64,000 nucleotides of DNA from Desulfocicer vacuolatum DSM 3385 (GCF_900176365.1 NZ_FWXY01000012.1:1-64000), one strand, 5' to 3'; shown: positions 19,048 through 28,525, numbered from the stretch's first letter. Program-made: numbers and translations. The notes: generated from the sequence alone by a model not told the origin.

Positions 19048-20252
19048 TTGGAATTTCAAAGCTGTACTGTGCCACTGTGGAACCTTCGGATACCCTTCGT
19101 TACTCCCGTCACTCGGGTCAGCTGCCCTCCCATCTGCTTCAGTTTTCTGCAGATAAAAAACCGGTGGTGGTGTGGAACATGACCCGGCGCTGTAATTTAA
19201 GGTGTGTACATTGCTATGCACAATCCGAGGACATCTCCTATGATAATGAATTAAACCACGAGCAAAGCCTTAAGATGATTGATGATCTGGCAGACTTTGG
19301 TGTGCCGGTGATTCTGTTTTCAGGTGGAGAACCCCTGGTGCATCCACGCCTTGCCGAGTATGCCGAGTATGCCGTTAAAAAAGGTATGAGAGCTGTTATT
19401 TCCACCAACGGTACCCTTATCACCGCAGAAAAGGCAAAGATTTTAAAAGAGATCGGGCTATCCTATGTGGGCATCAGTCTGGATGGACTGGAAGAGACCC
19501 ATGACAAATTCAGGGGACTTAAAGGTTCTTTTAAAAAAGCCATGCAGGGTATTAAAAATTGCCAGGAAGCAGGCATCAAAGTGGGCCTTCGCTTTACCAT
19601 TAACAAACGAAACGTCCATGAAATCCCCGGCATTTTTGATCTGCTTGAAAAATTGGAAATTCCCCGGGCCTGTTTTTATCACCTGGTCTATTCCGGCCGG
19701 GGCTCGGACATTGCAAAGGAAGATCTCAATCACCAGGAGACCCGGGAAACCCTGGATCTGATCATGGAAAGAACCCGGGATCTCCATGATCGAAATAAAC
19801 CCAAAGAGATCCTCACCGTGGACAACCATGCCGATGGCCCCTACCTCTACATGAAATTGCTGGAAGAAGATCCGGAGCGGGCTGCTGAAGTACTGGAACT
19901 GTTGCAGATGAATGAGGGAAATAATTCCGGCCGAGGATTTGGATGCGTCAGCTGGGACGGAGAAGTACACCCCGATCAATTCTGGCGGGAAAAAAGCCTT
20001 GGCAACATCAAGGACCGACCCTTTTCCGAGATCTGGACCGATACCACCAATGAATTTCTCATGAAAATGAAGGATAAGAAAAGCCATGTGGGGGGCCGGT
20101 GCAAAGAGTGTCGATGGCTTTCCGTGTGTGCCGGTAATTTCAGGGCCCGGGCTGAATCCATCAAGGGTGATCCCTGGGATGAAGATCCTGCCTGTTACCT
20201 CACAGATGAAGAGATCAAAAAAACGGATAATGATACAAATAAGGAGGGATGA
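19044..20252 (+). CDS. ahbC: Radical SAM 12,18-didecarboxysiroheme deacetylase (AhbC-like)
   Basis: A 402-residue radical SAM enzyme of the alternative, siroheme-derived heme pathway; it removes acetate side chains to give Fe-coproporphyrin. The [4Fe-4S]-SAM cluster motif has Cys50, Cys54 and Cys57 (CNLRCVHC). GGEP follows, and a C-terminal SPASM-like cysteine set (around CKECRWLSVC) would bind a second cluster. The closely related NirJ of heme d1 synthesis cannot be fully excluded, but hemB and ahbD next to it and the anaerobe context favour AhbC. It is coupled to the ClpX-like gene upstream. Confidence 0.88.
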   Translation: MIGISKLYCATVEPSDTLRYSRHSGQLPSHLLQFSADKKPVVVWNMTRRCNLRCVHCYAQSEDISYDNELNHEQSLKMIDDLADFGVPVILFSGGEPLVHPRLAEYAEYAVKKGMRAVISTNGTLITAEKAKILKEIGLSYVGISLDGLEETHDKFRGLKGSFKKAMQGIKNCQEAGIKVGLRFTINKRNVHEIPGIFDLLEKLEIPRACFYHLVYSGRGSDIAKEDLNHQETRETLDLIMERTRDLHDRNKPKEILTVDNHADGPYLYMKLLEEDPERAAEVLELLQMNEGNNSGRGFGCVSWDGEVHPDQFWREKSLGNIKDRPFSEIWTDTTNEFLMKMKDKKSHVGGRCKECRWLSVCAGNFRARAESIKGDPWDEDPACYLTDEEIKKTDNDTNKEG

Positions 20253-20254
20253 TC

Positions 20255-21229
20255 ATGTTGTTTCCTGAATACCGGCCCAGAAGATTAAGGGAAAAAGAAT
20301 CCTTTCGAAGAATGATCCGGGAAACGGCCCTTTCCGTGGATGATTTTATTTTGCCCCTGTTTGCCGTTGAAGGCAAGGGAATCAAAAAACCCATTGAGCC
20401 CCTGCCGGGTCAGTTTCATCTCTCCTGCGACAACCTGGTAAAGGTGGTTAAGGAAGCTGCGGACCTCAACATTCCTGCGGTGATGCTCTTTGGCCTTCCC
20501 GGCAAAAAAGATCCCCTGGGCACCCAGGCCTATGCCGCGGACGGCATTGTTCAAAAGGCCATCAAAACCGTAAAGGATGCCCTGCCGGACATGACCGTAT
20601 TAACGGATGTGTGTCTATGTCAATACACCGACCATGGCCATTGCGGCATGGTGGACAAGGGTACTGTGGACAATGATGCCACCCTGGATCTGTTGGCCAG
20701 AACCGCGTTGTCCCATGTAAAAGCCGGGGCCGACATGGTGGCCCCTTCGGATATGATGGACGGCCGCATTGCTGAAATCAGGGGAACCCTGGATGATGAA
20801 GGGTATTCCCACATTCCCATCATGTCCTATGCCGTGAAATACGCATCCTCCTTTTACGGTCCCTTTAGGAGTGCTGCTGACTCCACCCCCCAGTTCGGGG
20901 ACAGAAGAAGTTATCAGATGGACCCTGCCAATGCCCTGGAAGCGGTGCGTGAAGCCACCATGGATGTGGAGGAAGGGGCTGATATCATCATGGTCAAACC
21001 TGCCCTGCCCTACCTTGATATCCTTGCACGGTTAAAACAGGAAATTGATCTTCCCCTGGCAGCCTACAATGTCAGTGGTGAATATGCCATGATCAAAGCC
21101 GCTGAAATGATGGGCTGGGTGGATGGCATCAAGGTGATCATGGAGACGCTTCTCTCCATTAAACGAGCCGGAGCCGACACCATTTTAACCTATGCTGCCA
21201 TGGAAGCAGCCCGGGAGCTTGATAAATAA
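20255..21229 (+). CDS. hemB: Porphobilinogen synthase (delta-aminolevulinate dehydratase)
   Basis: An enzyme of about 324 residues that condenses two 5-aminolevulinates to porphobilinogen. It has the zinc-type cysteine motif CLCQYTDHGHCG and the two catalytic lysine regions VKYASSFYGPFR and MVKPALPYLD. The strong AAGGAGGG at 20241-20248 fits ATG 20255 best; an in-frame ATG at 20249 overlaps the ahbC stop. It supplies the tetrapyrrole precursor for the Ahb enzymes on both sides. Confidence 0.96.
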   Translation: MLFPEYRPRRLREKESFRRMIRETALSVDDFILPLFAVEGKGIKKPIEPLPGQFHLSCDNLVKVVKEAADLNIPAVMLFGLPGKKDPLGTQAYAADGIVQKAIKTVKDALPDMTVLTDVCLCQYTDHGHCGMVDKGTVDNDATLDLLARTALSHVKAGADMVAPSDMMDGRIAEIRGTLDDEGYSHIPIMSYAVKYASSFYGPFRSAADSTPQFGDRRSYQMDPANALEAVREATMDVEEGADIIMVKPALPYLDILARLKQEIDLPLAAYNVSGEYAMIKAAEMMGWVDGIKVIMETLLSIKRAGADTILTYAAMEAARELDK

Positions 21230-21249
21230 ATGCCTTCTGGCCCCGATTT

Positions 21250-21286
21250 GTTCACAACAAAGCATAAATATCCGTATTTCATATAA
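21250..21286 (-). repeat. Repeat family A, truncated copy
   Basis: Fragment reading CACAACAAAGC...TATTTCATATAA, that is, the first part of a family A element in reverse orientation, directly abutting the fuller copy A2. Suggests nested or tandem insertion. Confidence 0.5.
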
Positions 21287-21372
21287 CCGCCACGGGCGGA
21301 CCGTATTCTGATCCGGTTCCGCCCACAACAAAGCTTGAAATACACCTCTGATCTGCGGAGTATTTCATATAA
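21280..21372 (-). repeat. Repeat family A, copy A2
   Basis: Full copy in reverse orientation between hemB and ahbD. It contains ATAACCGCCACGGGCGGAC, CCGCCCACAACAAAGCTTGA and GCGGAGTATTTCATATAA. Both family hairpins are recognisable. It runs straight into repeat G1. Confidence 0.8.
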
Positions 21373-21533
21373 GCGGGCATGTCCTGTCGGACACAACAAA
21401 TATAGGGTCGTAGACGCGGAGCCAAATGGTATTATACCGCCGCCCCCCGACGGGCAATGGGCCCGGACCGGAACTGTAGACAGCTCAATTGTCCGTTTCC
21501 TATTGCCCGTCGGGGGGCGGCTCTGCCGAGGTT
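21373..21533. repeat. Repeat family G, copy 1 (large palindrome)
   Basis: Begins with GCATGTCCTGTCGGACACAAC, a small hairpin, and continues to a very long stem. CCGCCCCCCGACGGGCAAT (about 21439-21459) pairs with ATTGCCCGTCGGGGGGCGG (about 21502-21520) around an inner stem including GAACTGTAGACAGC. The second copy is at 63690-63836. It sits between hemB and ahbD and could block or terminate transcription. Confidence 0.8.
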
Positions 21534-21618
21534 ACCCAAAAGTTTTATTTTCTAATAAAAAAAATAAATTAAACAGGCCCAGGCAATTCAATGCCTGAAG
21601 GACTTGGAGGGAATACAT

Positions 21619-22734
21619 ATGAATCCAGACCATCCCCACGGTGGGGCTCATCCCCATGGAGGGCATCCCGGAGGCAATGGCAGTAAAAATGCCATTCGTT
21701 TGGTTGCCTGGGAGACCACAAGGCGCTGCAACCTTTCCTGCATCCATTGCCGGGCAGCAGCAGAAGACCATGCCTACGACAATGAGCTGAACACAAAAGC
21801 TGCCTTTACACTCATGGACCAGATCCGGGAAACCGGCCGGCCCATTATTATCCTCACCGGTGGAGAGCCCCTGCTCCGGGAGGATATCTTTGACATTGCC
21901 GCCTATGGCACAAAGATCGGGTTGCGCATGGTCATGGCGCCCAACGGCACATTGATCACCGCAGACAATGCCAGAAAAATGAAGGAATCCGGCATTAAAC
22001 GCATCAGCATCAGCCTTGACGGCTCCACCGAGGAAGGCCATGACAATTTCAGGGGGGTCAAGGGCGCTTTTAAGGGCGCACTCCAGGGCATTGAGCATGC
22101 CAAATCCGTGGGACTGGAATTTCAGATCAACACCACCATCACCAAAACCAATCTGAAAGAAATCCCCAAAATCTTATCCCTGGCCGAATCCCTGGGGGCC
22201 GTGGCCCATCATATTTTTCTTTTGGTGCCAACGGGCCGGGGCAAGTACATCGTGGACCAGGAAATTGATGCCAGGGAGTATGAAAAGACCCTGAACTGGT
22301 TCTATGACCAGCGGGATAAAACCCCGTTGCAGTTAAAGGCCACCTGTGCTCCTCACTACTACCGGATTCTCCGTCAACGGGCCAAAGAAGAGGGCAAAAA
22401 AGTCACCTTTGAGTCCCACGGACTGGATGCCGTCACCCGGGGATGCCTTGCCGGCACCGGGTTTTGTTTCATCAGCCACACCGGTGAGGTGCAAACCTGC
22501 GGCTTTCTGGATGTACTTTGTGGAGACATCACAAAAAACACCTTTAAAGAGGTGTGGGAAAATTCCGAAGTATTTAACAAATTAAGGGAATTTGACAACC
22601 TGGACGGGAAATGCGGCATCTGCGAATATCGAAAGGTGTGCGGCGGATGCAGGGCCAGGGCCTTTGAAGCCACAGGCGATTATCTTGCAGAGGAACCCCT
22701 TTGCACCTATCAGCCTCCAGCTAAAAAAAGCTGA
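21619..22734 (+). CDS. ahbD: Radical SAM heme synthase (AhbD-like)
   Basis: A protein of about 371 residues that oxidatively decarboxylates Fe-coproporphyrin III to heme in the alternative pathway. The SAM cluster cysteines are Cys37, Cys41 and Cys44 (CNLSCIHC), and a C-terminal cluster motif reads CGICEYRKVCGGCRAR. The N terminus (about residues 4-19) is rich in His and Gly (HPHGGAHPHGGHPGG), possibly metal-binding. Start ATG 21619 has GGAGG eight bases upstream. It is separated from hemB by about 390 bases of repeats, so it may have its own promoter. Confidence 0.88.
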   Translation: MNPDHPHGGAHPHGGHPGGNGSKNAIRLVAWETTRRCNLSCIHCRAAAEDHAYDNELNTKAAFTLMDQIRETGRPIIILTGGEPLLREDIFDIAAYGTKIGLRMVMAPNGTLITADNARKMKESGIKRISISLDGSTEEGHDNFRGVKGAFKGALQGIEHAKSVGLEFQINTTITKTNLKEIPKILSLAESLGAVAHHIFLLVPTGRGKYIVDQEIDAREYEKTLNWFYDQRDKTPLQLKATCAPHYYRILRQRAKEEGKKVTFESHGLDAVTRGCLAGTGFCFISHTGEVQTCGFLDVLCGDITKNTFKEVWENSEVFNKLREFDNLDGKCGICEYRKVCGGCRARAFEATGDYLAEEPLCTYQPPAKKS

Positions 22735-22764
22735 TAACAGCTACTCAATCCTCAAATTTGAATT

Positions 22765-22803
22765 AAAAAACCGAAAATGCCCATGGGCATTTTTCGGTTT
22801 TTT
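22765..22803. terminator. Bidirectional intrinsic terminator
   Basis: AAAAAACCGAAAA and TTTTCGGTTTTTT flank the palindrome ATGCCCATGGGCAT. The A-run on one side and T-run on the other let it stop transcription from both ahbD (plus) and the phosphofructokinase gene (minus). Confidence 0.9.
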
Positions 22804-22842
22804 AATGAAATCAGAATAAGGTCTCTGCCCATGGCAGTTATA

Positions 22843-24942
22843 TCAGGGGAGGTCAACGGCGTTCAAGGTTAAGGTAATGGGACGATTGTCATCTCCATCC
22901 TCACTAAAGGCAATGGGACACGGTTTTCGATAATGATCTTCTCCCGGCCCTGCCGCAAGCCACTCCTCCCTGAGGTCCTTGACCACTTGAAAAGCCGTTG
23001 AATCAAGCTCCACAACACGCTTTTCCATGACCAGGGCCAACTTCCCCTTGCGCTCTTCCAGATGCATCAACCTGGCAATGGGAACGCCCAGGGGTTCCCA
23101 GGTGGACATGTCATGTTCCAGATTACGGATCACAGCCATCTGTCCGGTGGCCCCGTTGGCAATGAGACCAAAGGCAGTGAGCCCCAGATTATAAGTATAA
23201 TTACAGTCAAACCGGGTGGGATTGCTTCCCCGGCCGTCATATCCGTAAAAATGATTCTGGGTTTTAAAGTTTGGAACTGATTTTTGATAAATTGTTTCAA
23301 CAACACCGGGAATCTTTCCATCCGGTGAGAGCAAGCCGGCATCCTCCAGGGCAAGTTTCAATGTCTTCATGGAAATAATGGTGTGTTTCACCAACAAATG
23401 TGCTGTCCCACCATAATTTTTAAACAGCACCTCACCATACACATGGGCATCCAGACCCGCATCTGCCATAAACCTGCGGTAAACCAAAGGATCAATCCCC
23501 ACCTTGTATGTCCCTTTTTCTTTAAGAATGTCCAGGTAGTCCTTCACCATATCCATGATGATTTTTTCTGTTTTCACCTGGGAAAACTGGAAATTGCCAT
23601 GGGTATCCCGTTCCACCAGAAGCCCTTCCTGGAAAAAAGTGGGAAGATCGTTGAACAACTCATCATCCCTGGCATTCCAGATGGGGGACGCATCCTTGTC
23701 ACTGATACCCCGGGACAGTCGCCTGAGATAATCGAGCTTGGCATCCAGGCTGGGAAAGGCGGCATGGAAATCAACATCATGGATATGGTTGTAATCACCA
23801 ATAATGGTGTTCAGTTTGATAATAAAAATCTGAATTTCATTGATGAACTCCAGCACCCCTTCGGGAATAATCATCACCCCGTAATTTTTTCCATGGGCTG
23901 CCCGGCGTACGATCACATCACAGATAAGGCGTGACAGATGTCGCAGGGTAATACCATAGGCGGTGTAGTCCACAGTGCCTGCATTTTCCGCTGCCTTGAT
24001 CCGTTCCTGATCCACATAATCGGCAAGGTCTTCTCCAATAAGGGTGATGTTGGCATGGGTCTGCAATGCCGATTCCAGGGCCAGGTGGCTTGCCACCCGC
24101 CCCATGACTTTACAGACATGCCAGTATTTAAGATCTGAACCGGCATCGGTGCAAAGATTACTGATATTCTGGGAAAAGGCCCGGGCTGCGCTGTGAAATC
24201 CAAAGGAAATGGCGCACAAAGTTTCTCCAGATTCCGCTGTTACCTGGATATCCCCATCAATGGTTTTGGGAATTCCCAGCACCTGAATGCCGTCGGCCTT
24301 AAGCTCCTGGGCCATGAAAGCGGCATTGGTGTTGGAATCATCCCCCCCCACAATGATCAGGGCATCCAGTCCCAGTTTTTTACAGGCTTGCCGGGAAAGC
24401 TTCATTTTTTCAGGGGAATCAATTTTACTTCTGCCGGTTTTGATCATGGTAAAGCCCCCCATATTTCGATGGGTATCCACAAGATCAGCCGTGATTTCAA
24501 CATATCTATTTTCAAGGATACCGTCGGGTCCCAAAATAAATCCAAACACCTTTGAATGGGGATTGGCTTTTTTTGCGGCATCAAAAACACCGGCAATGGC
24601 ATTGTGCCCCCCCGGTGCTGGTCCCCCTGAAAATACAATTCCAATATGGCGTTTTTTCCCATACAGGGTGTTGTGGGGATCATCTGGAGAGTCTGGGCCC
24701 TGCACCAGCTTCTGAACATGATTGTCTATGATGTCCGGCAATTCTTTCAAGGCCTCTTTGTTCAGGGAAAATTGATATTGCTCCTGGGGTTCCAGAGCAA
24801 TGGACCGGCCGTTGAATACCTTGCAGGATCGTGGCTTATAGGATCGTCGGCTCTCCGTTTCTTTGCTGACATCTGCAATGACACGGGCAATTTCAGGCCG
24901 GTTCAAAAAAAGATCAAGGTCATTTTTTTTCATATGGGTCAT
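22843..24942 (-). CDS. pfp: PPi-dependent 6-phosphofructokinase (long type)
   Basis: A 699-residue phosphofructokinase family protein, the long form seen in PPi-dependent enzymes (EC 2.7.1.90), which phosphorylate fructose-6-phosphate reversibly with pyrophosphate. The nucleotide/PPi site reads GGPAPGGHN (106-114) and GGDDSNTNAA (199-208). The Asp in GGDDS is the residue known to favour PPi over ATP. Catalytic PKTIDGD is at 225-231. The C-terminal third beyond the catalytic core is the usual extension of this clade. Using PPi saves ATP and fits a sulfate reducer, where sulfate activation releases PPi (inference). Confidence 0.9.
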   Translation of the reverse strand: MTHMKKNDLDLFLNRPEIARVIADVSKETESRRSYKPRSCKVFNGRSIALEPQEQYQFSLNKEALKELPDIIDNHVQKLVQGPDSPDDPHNTLYGKKRHIGIVFSGGPAPGGHNAIAGVFDAAKKANPHSKVFGFILGPDGILENRYVEITADLVDTHRNMGGFTMIKTGRSKIDSPEKMKLSRQACKKLGLDALIIVGGDDSNTNAAFMAQELKADGIQVLGIPKTIDGDIQVTAESGETLCAISFGFHSAARAFSQNISNLCTDAGSDLKYWHVCKVMGRVASHLALESALQTHANITLIGEDLADYVDQERIKAAENAGTVDYTAYGITLRHLSRLICDVIVRRAAHGKNYGVMIIPEGVLEFINEIQIFIIKLNTIIGDYNHIHDVDFHAAFPSLDAKLDYLRRLSRGISDKDASPIWNARDDELFNDLPTFFQEGLLVERDTHGNFQFSQVKTEKIIMDMVKDYLDILKEKGTYKVGIDPLVYRRFMADAGLDAHVYGEVLFKNYGGTAHLLVKHTIISMKTLKLALEDAGLLSPDGKIPGVVETIYQKSVPNFKTQNHFYGYDGRGSNPTRFDCNYTYNLGLTAFGLIANGATGQMAVIRNLEHDMSTWEPLGVPIARLMHLEERKGKLALVMEKRVVELDSTAFQVVKDLREEWLAAGPGEDHYRKPCPIAFSEDGDDNRPITLTLNAVDLP

Positions 24943-25014
24943 GGAAAAATATCTCTTAATTGTATGAAAAATAAGGTGTTAGGGTTAAATATCCGGTTAA
25001 ACATTTTCAACCGG

Positions 25015-25746
25015 TTACAAAATCTGTTTTAAAAAAAGTTTGGTACGGTCATGGCTGGGATTGGTAAAAAAGTGTTCCGGAGTTCCTTCTTCCACAATTT
25101 TACCGGCATCCATGAAGATAACACGATCGGCCACTTCCCTTGCAAATCCCATTTCATGGGTGACCACCGCCATGGTCATACCTTCCTTTGCAAGGGTTTT
25201 CATTACCTCCAATACCTCCCCGATCATCTCCGGGTCCAGGGCCGATGTGGGTTCATCAAAGAGCATGGCCTTGGGATTCATGGCCAGGGCCCTGGCAATG
25301 GCCACCCGCTGCTGCTGACCGCCGGACAGCTGATCTGGATAGACATTTTTCTTATCGGCAATGCCCACCTTGTCCAAAAGGGCCATGGTGATCTCTTCTG
25401 CTTCTTTTGAAGAGCGTTTTCGTACCACATTCTGGGCAAGATTAACATTATTTTTCACTGTTTTATGGGGAAACAGATTAAAGGACTGGAACACCATGCC
25501 CACTTCTGCCCGGACTTTATTAATGTCGGTCTTGGGATGGAGAATATCCACGCCATCAATGAGAATCTTACCTTTATCTGCTGTTTCCAGACGATTCAGG
25601 CATCGCAGAAAAGTACTTTTCCCTGATCCAGACGGCCCAATGACCACCACCACCTCTCCCCGGGCAATATTTTCAGAAACATCCACAAGGGCATCCACCC
25701 GGTGGGGAACCATAAACGTTTTTGATATATTTTTAACGTTGATCAT
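25015..25746 (-). CDS. Polar amino-acid ABC transporter ATP-binding protein (GlnQ type)
   Basis: A 243-residue ABC ATPase. Walker [10 protein letters not shown] is at 37-45, LSGGQ at 140-144, Walker B MLFDEP at 161-166, and the [11 protein letters not shown] motif typical of the GlnQ/HisP group lies in the last third. Its start overlaps the permease stop by four bases. With the permease and binding protein upstream it forms a complete importer for a polar amino acid, substrate unknown. Confidence 0.93.
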   Translation of the reverse strand: MINVKNISKTFMVPHRVDALVDVSENIARGEVVVVIGPSGSGKSTFLRCLNRLETADKGKILIDGVDILHPKTDINKVRAEVGMVFQSFNLFPHKTVKNNVNLAQNVVRKRSSKEAEEITMALLDKVGIADKKNVYPDQLSGGQQQRVAIARALAMNPKAMLFDEPTSALDPEMIGEVLEVMKTLAKEGMTMAVVTHEMGFAREVADRVIFMDAGKIVEEGTPEHFFTNPSHDRTKLFLKQIL

Positions 25747-26756
25747 GAATGGATCATCCTTTTCTCAAGATATTGTAACAGCATGGAAAGGGCAAAGGTC
25801 AATACAAGATAGAGTATGGCACAGACAAACCACAATTCAAAGGGCTGAAGACTTGTGGTAACCACCTCCCTTGTTGCCTTTGTCAATTCCCGGATGGCAA
25901 TGATACCCAACAGGGATGAATCCTTGATAAGACTGATGAACTGACCCGCCAGGGGGGGAATAATTCTGATAAATGCCTGGGGAAGAATCACATGATACAT
26001 ACTCTGGGTATAGGTCATGCCAAGACTTCGGGAAGCTTCTGTCTGACCTTTATGGATGGACTGGATACCGGAACGAACAATTTCTGCCACATAGGCACCG
26101 GTAAAAGTGGCAAGGGATGCCACACCAAACCACAATGGCGGAATCTGGGACACACCATACTGGGCCAGCATGGTATTGACAAGGGTTCCCAGCACAAAAT
26201 ACCAGATAAAAATCTGAACCAGAAGCGGGGAACCACGCACCAGTTCTATGTAGGTGATGGAAAGCCATTTAAATGCCGGATTGGATGATATTCTGGCAAG
26301 TCCGGCCCCCAGTCCCAGAAAAATACCAAAAATAATGGCAATAAAACTGACTTTGAGGGTAAGCCACAGCCCCTGGAGTAAAATCCCCATGCGCCATTCA
26401 CGGTAACTGCCCAATACATCGCCCTCAAACACAGTATCCCCTTCATAAAGTCTGACATCTTTGGAGGGATAGGCATAGTCAACACTGTCACCGTCATCAC
26501 TGTTAATCCGAATGATGGTTCCATCGGTTGTTTCTTCAATGGCCTCAACAGAGCCTGCCACATCTGTCCGCACCTCTATCTCTTCATTGAAAAAAAAATA
26601 CTGGGGCACACGGTACCACCGCCAGGTATAATCAATTTTAAGCGTACAGTAGTAAAGACTGCCAAGGCAGGTGAATATAACTAAAAAAAACACAACGACC
26701 CACATGTAGTAGGATCTTTTCTGTTGTTTTTGAAGTAAAGAGGAAGTGGATTCCAT
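25743..26756 (-). CDS. Polar amino-acid ABC transporter permease
   Basis: A membrane permease of the HisM/GlnP family. The start ATG 26756 gives 337 residues; a TTG at 26792 is less likely. One N-terminal helix is followed by an unusual insert of about 90 residues (roughly 45-130) predicted to be extracytoplasmic. The transport domain then has the EAA motif region ([30 protein letters not shown]) and helices to the end. The insert is not standard in GlnP and could be a small periplasmic module. It is coupled to the ATPase gene. Confidence 0.88.
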   Translation of the reverse strand: MESTSSLLQKQQKRSYYMWVVVFFLVIFTCLGSLYYCTLKIDYTWRWYRVPQYFFFNEEIEVRTDVAGSVEAIEETTDGTIIRINSDDGDSVDYAYPSKDVRLYEGDTVFEGDVLGSYREWRMGILLQGLWLTLKVSFIAIIFGIFLGLGAGLARISSNPAFKWLSITYIELVRGSPLLVQIFIWYFVLGTLVNTMLAQYGVSQIPPLWFGVASLATFTGAYVAEIVRSGIQSIHKGQTEASRSLGMTYTQSMYHVILPQAFIRIIPPLAGQFISLIKDSSLLGIIAIRELTKATREVVTTSLQPFELWFVCAILYLVLTFALSMLLQYLEKRMIHS

Positions 26757-27101
26757 ATGAGTCAAAACTCCCTTTATAAACCCAAATTTCAAAGCAGTTA
26801 CCTTTGCATGGCATCATTGTTTGCCTTCTTGCGTTTTTCTCCATAACTTCCATGGACAAATTGTATCCTAATCCGATTCTGCCCACAACAAAAACAGAAA
26901 TAATTCATAAATATTCGGAATATTTCATATAAAAGGCTGCCACAGAACACACTTTAAAAATTGCGTTGTAAATAAAATCAATGAATGTTGGACAAAGCAA
27001 GCCTGGACCACATGGATAGGCATACTTCAAAAATTAACATTGAGTGCACCTGTCCGGTGCACCCAATTTTTCAAGGGATACACATAGTGTTTAAACCGGT
27101 T
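26757..27101. other. Gap between permease and binding-protein genes
   Basis: About 345 bases with no convincing gene. It holds repeat copy A3 at 26850-26933. The remainder is AT-rich. The gap may reduce expression of the permease-ATPase part relative to the binding protein. Confidence 0.6.
26850..26933 (-). repeat. Repeat family A, copy A3 (divergent)
   Basis: Reverse orientation. Retains ATCCGATTCTGCCCACAACA and GGAATATTTCATATAA; the middle is altered. Lies inside the amino-acid transporter operon. Confidence 0.6.
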
Positions 27102-27929
27102 TTACTGAACGTTTTTAATCCAATCTGTGGAACGAATCCATTTGTTATAAATTTTGTCATATCTTCCGTCGTTTTTCAATTGACGAAGGAAATTGTTAAG
27201 AAAATTCATGAAATCCGGATCCCCTTTGTTGATGGCCCAGGCAAGGGGTTCAAATGTAAAAGGTTCGTCAAGAAAAACGACCTTGCCCTCACCCTGGTTT
27301 GCCATGAAAACCACACAAAAGGGAAGATCGTAGACAAAGGCATCGGCCTTGCCGTTCATGACTTCCAAAGATGCTTCTGTTTCAGTTTCAAAAGATTTAT
27401 AAGTACATTTTGGAATTTTTCTTTTAACGGCCATTTCTCCGGTGGTTCCAAGTTTGGAAGTGACAATGTACTTGGAGTTATTCAGATCTTTATAGGATTT
27501 TACCACGCCTTCGTGTTTTTTATTCAACAAAATGGTCTGCCCCACAATGATATAAGGATCGGCAAAGCTGACTTTAAGATTTCTTTCCTGGGTCACTGTC
27601 ATACCAGAAGCAATGATATCAAATTTGTCTGTGATCAAAGAAGGAATAATGCCGTCCCAGGCTGTGTTAACAGGGACAAATTTAACGCCCATGGCTTTGG
27701 CCATTTCCTTTGTAATGTCAATGTCGAATCCCACAAAACGGCCCTTTTGGTCGGTCATTTCAAAGGGCATGTAACCTGCTTCAAAACCCACCCTGAGTTC
27801 ACCTTTTTTGATAATTTTTTCCAAGGTTGATTTCTGGGCCAGTTCAATATCCGCTGCAAAAGAAGCGGTACCTGCAAAAAAGACCACTCCCACTATCAGC
27901 GACATTAAAACAGATAAACTCTTTTTCAT
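27102..27929 (-). CDS. Polar amino-acid ABC transporter substrate-binding protein
   Basis: A 275-residue periplasmic binding protein of the SBP_bac_3 family. The signal peptide covers about 1-25 (cleavage near SFAAD). The family signature GELRVGFEAGYMPFEM is near 43-58, and the GFDIDI motif follows. The strong AAGGAGG site lies seven bases before the ATG. It is first in the order binding protein, permease, ATPase, with repeat A3 between the first two. The ligand cannot be read from sequence; polar amino acids are the family norm. Confidence 0.92.
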   Translation of the reverse strand: MKKSLSVLMSLIVGVVFFAGTASFAADIELAQKSTLEKIIKKGELRVGFEAGYMPFEMTDQKGRFVGFDIDITKEMAKAMGVKFVPVNTAWDGIIPSLITDKFDIIASGMTVTQERNLKVSFADPYIIVGQTILLNKKHEGVVKSYKDLNNSKYIVTSKLGTTGEMAVKRKIPKCTYKSFETETEASLEVMNGKADAFVYDLPFCVVFMANQGEGKVVFLDEPFTFEPLAWAINKGDPDFMNFLNNFLRQLKNDGRYDKIYNKWIRSTDWIKNVQ

Positions 27930-28379
27930 GAAACATTCCTCCTTAAATTGGGGTTCAGTATGAAAGCCGTGCCCTTGGGGGACAAGACAAAAAAAACAGA
28001 AAAAACAGAAAAAAATCCTCAGGGGTTTAACCCCAAATGGTTTAAACTGATATTTTTATTCAGTCTGGCAGCGTTGAAAAACGTAAATACTCGGCTTGGT
28101 GATGTAAATATTTGGGCAATGCCCCATATTCACCTGTTTGGGACTGCATCGCATACCATTGTCAGGTGAGCAGGCCAAAACAGATAAAGCTTAGAATGCT
28201 GATCGGATATTCACTGGAAAACTTTTAAAAGTAAACTAAAAACCGGGGTTTCTGTCAAGAAAAACCTGATATCAGAAAGTTGCATCTGTTCTTTGGTATA
28301 TCATGTTAAAATTTATTCTTTTCGTCGGACACGACGATTTGAATCTTTACGCCACTCATGATATGAAAATGGCGTGCAT
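27930..28379. other. Intergenic region upstream of the transporter operon
   Basis: No gene seen. It contains the perfect palindrome GGGGTTTAACCCC at 28022-28034; on the minus strand this is followed within a few bases by a T-run, so it could be a leader terminator (attenuator) or an operator for the transporter operon. Repeat copy E1 is at 28079-28140. Confidence 0.4.
28079..28140 (+). repeat. Repeat family E, copy 1
   Basis: About 60 bases matching 50458-50520 in inverted orientation: GTAAATACTCGGCTTGGTGA, then TGTAAATATTTGGGCAATG and CCCCATATT. The core TTGGGCAATGCCCCA is a near palindrome. Confidence 0.65.
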
Positions 28380-28520
28380 TTAATTTTTATAATCCACAGG
28401 TTCCCATGTAACATACTGCATGTGCTCTTTTAACTTCTTCTTGAGCACATTTATGGTGTGGTACCCCTGAAAATCTGTGCCGGATACGATAATCTTAGAA
28501 TAAAAACTGTTTGGAGACAT
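28380..28520 (-). CDS. Small protein of 46 residues, unrecognised
   Basis: An open frame starting ATG at 28520-28518 and ending TAA at 28382-28380. It begins MSPNSFYSKIIVSGTDFQGY and has a lysine-rich middle (NVLKKKLKEHM) and an ordinary, non-repetitive composition. It is divergent from ftsY, whose start is six bases away. No ribosome site is visible, so it could be the C-terminal remnant of a longer gene. No function can be assigned. Confidence 0.3.
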   Translation of the reverse strand: MSPNSFYSKIIVSGTDFQGYHTINVLKKKLKEHMQYVTWEPVDYKN

Positions 28521-28525
28521 AAATA

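Noticed and set aside
21373-21533. Large GC palindrome between hemB and ahbD considered as a heme-sensing leader of ahbD
   Set aside because: The same sequence recurs near the end of the window at 63688-63836 beside an unrelated gene, so it is better explained as a dispersed repeat.
23383-23934. 183-codon plus-strand frame within the phosphofructokinase gene
   Set aside because: Antisense to conserved PFK sequence; composition rich in His, Ile and Phe as expected for a shadow.
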